In this document: positions 14,309-17,572 of the stretch, one piece after another
How the letters are laid out: each line of letters begins with the position of its first letter
Position numbering within the stretch: the first letter of the stretch is position 1
Assembly (NCBI GenBank): GCA_043781855.1
Contig: JAYWBB010000054.1
Span: 1 to 17,572, forward strand
Direction of reading: 5' to 3'
DNA: 17,572 nt
Source of the DNA: Nevskia sp043781855
Lineage (GTDB): Bacteria; Pseudomonadota; Gammaproteobacteria; Nevskiales; Nevskiaceae
Notes under the pieces: model-generated
What the model saw: only the letters and a program-made list of their open reading frames with translations
The model's database searches: none
Told to the model about the DNA's origin: nothing
Made by a program: the position numbers and the translations under genes

Positions 14309-14734
14309 ATGCCCATTCTGAACATTCATCTTGCCGAAGGTCACCATAGCGACGAGCAACAGCGTCGCCTGCTGGTCGAAACCAGCAAAGCGTTCGCGGC
14401 CGGCCTGCAAAGCCCGATCGAGCGCGTGCGTGTATTCATCGAAACCCACAAGCCGCAGCAGGTCGCCGTCGGCGGCGTGCCGGTCAAAGAGAGCGGCGTG
14501 AGCGCACCGTATTTCCATTTCATCGTGCTGAAAGGCCGCTCGCTGGAAGCGCGTCACCAGCTGATCCGCGATTTCACCGACATCATCGTCGACGTGCTGG
14601 GTGTCGAGCGCGACCTCGTTCGTGGTGGTTGCTGGCCGATCGAGCCGGAGGACTGGTCGATTGGTGGCACTCCGGCCAGCGTGCTGCGCGCGACGGAAGT
14701 GGCCGCACGGGCGGTATCGGCAACGACGCGCTAG
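14309..14734 (+). CDS. Fused (double-length) 4-OT-like tautomerase superfamily protein
   Basis: A 141-residue tautomerase made of two 4-OT-like units. Numbering after Met: unit 1 begins Pro1 'PILNIHLAEG' but has His at position 11 and R40; unit 2 begins at P66 ('PYFHFIVLKGR') and has R76, R104 and W115, at the positions of R11, R39 and F50. The end of unit 2, 'PIEPEDWSIGG', resembles 'PIAPEDFSMAG' of the DmpI here, suggesting descent from an operon-type 4-OT. Such double-length members (for example MSAD and cis-CaaD types) work as trimers with Pro1 catalytic. Activity cannot be assigned: tautomerase, hydratase or decarboxylase are possible. It lies 44 bases after the SDR gene and is probably the last gene of the operon. 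Confidence 0.82.
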   Translation: MPILNIHLAEGHHSDEQQRRLLVETSKAFAAGLQSPIERVRVFIETHKPQQVAVGGVPVKESGVSAPYFHFIVLKGRSLEARHQLIRDFTDIIVDVLGVERDLVRGGCWPIEPEDWSIGGTPASVLRATEVAARAVSATTR

Positions 14735-14794
14735 CGCGTTCGCACCGGGCGCGTACGCCGCGCGACGGGTCGAGGTGCGCCATGATGGCCGGCC

Positions 14795-15613
14795 ATGAAC
14801 ACCCCAGCGACGAATGACCCCGACCGTTCAGCCGACCAGGCCCCGCAGGGTCTTCTGGCGCCCGATGAGCCGCAGCCCTGGCTCCTCGAACGTGCCGACG
14901 GCCCCTCCGCATTTCTTCTCCTCTGCGACCACGCAGGGACGAGAATTCCGCGCCGTCTTGCTTCGCTCGGGCTGCCAGCGGAGGAAGTGCAGCGGCATAT
15001 CGGCTGGGATATCGGCGCTGCGACGCTATCGCGGAAACTGGCTGAAGCGCTGGATGCCACGCTGATCCTGCAGCCGTACTCACGCCTCGTCATCGACTGC
15101 AATCGCCCACTGCAAAGCCCCGAGTCGATCGTGAGCGCCAGCGAACGCACGCTGATACCGGGTAACCAGGTCGTCGCTGCGGAGGATGCGGCAAGGCGCG
15201 TACGTGAAATCTTTGCGCCGTATCACGCATGTATCCGGGACCAACTCGATGCGCGGCAGCGGCGCGGCCAGCCAACGCTCCTGCTCGCCATGCACAGCTT
15301 CACGCCGATCTTTCATGGCAACGTGCGGCCTTGGCATATCGGAGTGCTGTACAACCGCGATGACCGTCTGGCGCGTGTATTGATCACAGCCCTGTGTTCC
15401 GAAGCCGGGCTGGTGGTTGGCGACAACGAGCCCTATACGGTCGGCGACGATACCGATTACGCAATTCCCGAGTACGGGGAACGTCGCGGCTTGCCGCATG
15501 TCGAAATCGAGATTCGTCAGGATTTGATCGCGGACGAAGCGGGTCAACACGAGTGGGCATTGCGGCTGGCACGCTTGCTGCCTCCACTGGTGGGGCCGCT
15601 GGTGTCCCTGTAG
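14795..15613 (+). CDS. N-formylglutamate amidohydrolase family protein
   Basis: A 272-residue protein of the N-formylglutamate amidohydrolase family (PF05013), metal-dependent hydrolases that release formate or deacylate N-acyl amino acids. Recognisable blocks are 'LLLCDHAGTRIPRRLASLGL' (about residues 41-60), 'HIGWDIGAATLSRKLAEAL', 'SRLVIDCNRPLQSP', 'LLLAMHSFTPIFHG' and 'GLPHVEIEIRQDLI'. The His/Asp/Glu-rich motifs suggest Zn2+ binding. This 'predicted FGase' branch is not tied to histidine degradation and no hut genes are near. It starts 60 bases after the tautomerase (ATG 14795) with no strong ribosome site, and its stop overlaps the GTG of the next gene. A connection to aromatic degradation is not supported by anything visible. 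Confidence 0.85.
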   Translation: MNTPATNDPDRSADQAPQGLLAPDEPQPWLLERADGPSAFLLLCDHAGTRIPRRLASLGLPAEEVQRHIGWDIGAATLSRKLAEALDATLILQPYSRLVIDCNRPLQSPESIVSASERTLIPGNQVVAAEDAARRVREIFAPYHACIRDQLDARQRRGQPTLLLAMHSFTPIFHGNVRPWHIGVLYNRDDRLARVLITALCSEAGLVVGDNEPYTVGDDTDYAIPEYGERRGLPHVEIEIRQDLIADEAGQHEWALRLARLLPPLVGPLVSL

Positions 15614-16491
15614 TGGCGCCCCCGAATCTTCCGGACCTCGCTTCATCGCCCGTACTCGGAGACATTCCCCTGCAAATTCGTCTTGGCTACGAGCTGGTCT
15701 ATCAGTGTCCACAACCGACACCGATGATTCTGAATCTGCACGTTCATTACTCGCGGATCTCCGATCTGGTGCGGCCGGACCTGCTCCATATCGAGCCCGC
15801 AGTTCCCGTCACGATGTATCGCGACGGCTTCGGCAACTGGTGCAGCCGGATCAAGGCACCAGCGGGACGGATACGCCTGACCGCAGACGCCTTGATCAAC
15901 GATAGCGGCAGCGCGGAACCGGTCGTGTTCGATGCCGTGCAACACGCCGTGGAGTCGTTGCCGGCGGAGACGCTGGTCTATCTGCTGGGCAGTCGCTACT
16001 GCGAAACCGACCTGTTCACCGAGATCGCCTGGCAATTATTCGGGCACACGCCGCTGGGCTGGCCTCGCGTGCAAGCGGTGTGCGACTACGTCCAGCGGCA
16101 CATCGTATTCGGTTATCAGTACGCCCGCCCGACGAAGACCGCCTGGGAAGTGTTCAAGGAAGGGCAGGGTGTCTGCCGCGACTACGCGCATCTCGCCATT
16201 ACCTTCTGCCGTTGTCTCAATATTCCAGCCCGGTATTGCACCGCTTACCTGGGCGACATCGGCGTTCCCGCCGTCGATGCCCCGATGGACTTCGCAGGTT
16301 CGATGGAAGTATTTCTGGGCGGCCGCTGGCACTCCTTCGATCCACGCAACAACCAGCAGCGCATCGGTCGCATCCTGATCGCCCGCGGCCGCGATGCTGC
16401 CGACGTGGCGATCACCACGACTTATGGCCCGCATACACTCGAAAGTTTCAGGGTGTGGACCGACGAAGTGCGCGGACCTGCCGCGACCTGA
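15613..16491 (+). CDS. Transglutaminase-like family protein
   Basis: A 292-residue transglutaminase/protease-like protein (COG1305 type). It has an N-terminal beta domain ('LQIRLGYELVYQCPQPTPMI') and a cysteine-protease-like core with C188 in 'GQGVCRDYAHLA' and D243 in 'HSFDPRNN'. The His expected about 15 residues before that Asp (H-A-W-x-E in many relatives) is replaced by A228-G-S-M-E232; H240 lies close to D243 but in an unusual place. GTG 15613 overlaps the previous stop (TAGTG), so the two genes are coupled; the frame stays open into the upstream gene, but no family-like sequence is found there. No signal peptide is seen. Function and substrate are unknown. A strong hairpin terminator follows 12 bases after the stop. 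Confidence 0.82.
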   Translation: MAPPNLPDLASSPVLGDIPLQIRLGYELVYQCPQPTPMILNLHVHYSRISDLVRPDLLHIEPAVPVTMYRDGFGNWCSRIKAPAGRIRLTADALINDSGSAEPVVFDAVQHAVESLPAETLVYLLGSRYCETDLFTEIAWQLFGHTPLGWPRVQAVCDYVQRHIVFGYQYARPTKTAWEVFKEGQGVCRDYAHLAITFCRCLNIPARYCTAYLGDIGVPAVDAPMDFAGSMEVFLGGRWHSFDPRNNQQRIGRILIARGRDAADVAITTTYGPHTLESFRVWTDEVRGPAAT

Positions 16492-16503
16492 GAGGTCCTC
16501 ATC

Positions 16504-16535
16504 CCGGCCCTTCTCCCGGGCGGGAGAAGGGCCGG
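16504..16535. terminator. Strong hairpin, probable terminator between convergent genes
   Basis: CCGGCCCTTCTCCCG (16504-16518) and its exact reverse complement (16521-16535) form a perfect 15-bp stem with a minimal GG loop, followed on the + strand by TCATTCTTTT. It lies between the stops of the transglutaminase-like gene (16491) and the convergent GlcG-like gene (16567), so it may serve both strands. The core CCCTTCTCCC/GGGAGAAGGG is the same as in the hairpin at 2898-2920, so it may also be a fragment of the same repeat family. Confidence 0.7.
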
Positions 16536-16566
16536 TCATTCTTTTCGAAGTGATGTTCTCCAGGCC

Positions 16567-17364
16567 TTAGTGGCTGATTGCCGGCAAGGATGTCGAGATC
16601 GCGGTCGCTGCGGCGCTGCACGCGGGGTGTCCCCAGCCGCTCGGACTCACGCCTTCCTGTTGTCCCGGCTGCGCGATGATGTCGTAGACGATGTTGTCCG
16701 GTCGGGCCGGGTCGCCGCTGACGCCGCCGGGCACGAAGTCGAGCAGCAGGTTATGCCGGGTTTTCCAGCCGATGTTGTGATCGGCACAGGAGGAGTCGCC
16801 GCTCACACCCATTCCACCGACGATTTCTCCGCGTTTGTTGTAGAGGGCAAAGCCTCCCCCGAAGATATTGACGCCGCCGATCTTTCCGCCGTCCATCGGA
16901 TCATTGGGCGTGCCGTAGTTGGCGGCATTGCCGCGATACGCGACTTGCGTGTTCACCGGGTTGCTGTGCTGAAGACCGTACAGCGAGCCGCCCGGAGACA
17001 CTGCGGAAAAGAGGTTGGCCGTGGACACGGACAGGCCGCGCAGGCCGAAGGCGTTGGCGGTGTTCGCCTTCTGCGCTGAAATTACGCGGCTGCCGGGCCA
17101 CTGGTCGCCGCGGGCTTCTCCCGTAAAGGCGACTGCGCAGACCACGCCATCGCGGTTCACGACGGTGACCCACATATCCAGATTGAATCCTCCATTCGCC
17201 TCGTTGCGCGCGAGCCGGAGCGCCGATCTCAGTGCCGCGTGCTGCGGCAACGCGCGGCAGTCGGCCGAGTTGTCGTCACGGTCACGATCCTCGGCAGCCG
17301 CTGCGGTCGATGTCACCGCACTCAGTGCAAGTACACTCAATATCGCCAGATATCTACAGGTCAT
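16567..17364 (-). CDS. Secreted GlcG/HbpS-like (DUF336) haem-binding family protein
   Basis: A 265-residue exported protein. ATG 17364 is chosen because GGAGG (minus strand, 17372-17376) stands seven bases before it and because it starts a signal peptide: 'MTCRYLAILSVLALSAVTSTAAAAEDR', with likely cleavage after 'TAAAA' or 'AAAAE'. A longer frame to 17433 has no merit. The mature part has the GlcG/HbpS pattern: 'ARNEANGGFNLDMWVTVVNR', 'GVVCAVAFTGEARGDQWPGS', 'AQKANTANAF', and 'GGGFALYNKRGEIVGGMGVSG'. Some relatives bind haem; none of this is proven here. It is convergent with the transglutaminase-like gene and looks independent of the catabolic operon. The smaller DUF336 protein at 6679-7125 shares only the fold. 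Confidence 0.88.
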   Translation of the reverse strand: MTCRYLAILSVLALSAVTSTAAAAEDRDRDDNSADCRALPQHAALRSALRLARNEANGGFNLDMWVTVVNRDGVVCAVAFTGEARGDQWPGSRVISAQKANTANAFGLRGLSVSTANLFSAVSPGGSLYGLQHSNPVNTQVAYRGNAANYGTPNDPMDGGKIGGVNIFGGGFALYNKRGEIVGGMGVSGDSSCADHNIGWKTRHNLLLDFVPGGVSGDPARPDNIVYDIIAQPGQQEGVSPSGWGHPACSAAATAISTSLPAISH

Positions 17365-17498
17365 TGGAATTCCTCCGGTACATGCTGCAGGCAGTTTTTC
17401 GATTTTGAAATGGCCGTCGCAGTCTTGTAGCAAGCGTATAAAACGCGCGACTACCGTCTGAGTGTAGCCAGTCGAGGCGCCGTGTACAGGAGAGTATT

Positions 17499-17572
17499 TT
17501 GCCTACATCAGACGTGCCGCAACCTGTGCGGATTGGGAATTTGATCGTGCCCCGGTTTGACGTACACCAGGC
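17499..17572 (+). CDS. Possible start of an unidentified gene at the right edge
   Basis: TTG at 17499 follows AGGAGAG (17488-17494) and opens a frame of 24 codons that runs off the window, beginning 'MPTSDVPQPVRIGNLIVPRF'. The divergent position relative to the GlcG-like gene, with 134 bases between the two starts, suits a promoter region. The peptide is too short to assign a function, and a spurious open frame of this length is quite possible. Confidence 0.35.
   Translation, partial: MPTSDVPQPVRIGNLIVPRFDVHQ

Noticed and set aside
14735..14794. Terminator after the double tautomerase gene
   Set aside because: The gap is G/C-rich and has no convincing stem followed by a T-run, so an operon end here cannot be supported from sequence.

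Overview
This window is GC-rich proteobacterial DNA (probably a beta- or gammaproteobacterium; the sequence alone does not resolve it further). It carries an aerobic phenol/catechol degradation island. The dmp/xyl-type proteins, GTG starts, tight ATGA/GTGA overlaps and a BenM/CatM-like LysR operator all fit that assignment.

Region 1 (1-2764, + strand): the 3' part of a multicomponent phenol hydroxylase operon, dmpL (cut by the left edge), dmpM, dmpN and dmpO. The expected reductase gene dmpP does not follow dmpO.

Region 2 (2765-5176, + strand): a LysR-type operator, a palindromic MITE-like repeat of 128 bp, then a VanA-like Rieske oxygenase and a VanB-like reductase. Each of these two genes reads as intact except for a single-base frameshift, so both are either recently inactivated or affected by sequence errors.

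Region 3 (5210-6210): a divergently transcribed LysR regulator (minus strand) and a second operator region. The two operator regions share ATAC-N7-GTAT plus an identical 17-bp block at exactly the same spacing. This suggests that one regulator controls both the Rieske unit and the meta-cleavage operon.

Region 4 (6302-14734, + strand): a long meta-cleavage operon. It holds a dmpQ-type ferredoxin, a GlcG/HbpS-domain protein, dmpC, dmpE, dmpH, dmpI, dmpF, dmpG, catechol 2,3-dioxygenase dmpB, an SDR-fold protein without the usual catalytic residues, and a double-length 4-OT-like tautomerase. Together phenol hydroxylase (phenol to catechol), DmpB (ring cleavage), DmpC/I/H (oxalocrotonate branch) and DmpE/G/F (to pyruvate and acetyl-CoA) make an almost complete pathway. 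The hydrolytic-branch gene dmpD is not present.

Region 5 (14795-17572): probably unrelated genes. An N-formylglutamate amidohydrolase-like gene and a transglutaminase-like gene are translationally coupled. A strong hairpin terminator follows, then a convergent gene for a secreted GlcG/HbpS-like protein, and possibly the first codons of another gene at the right edge. I saw no tRNA, rRNA, CRISPR array, transposase or phage gene.
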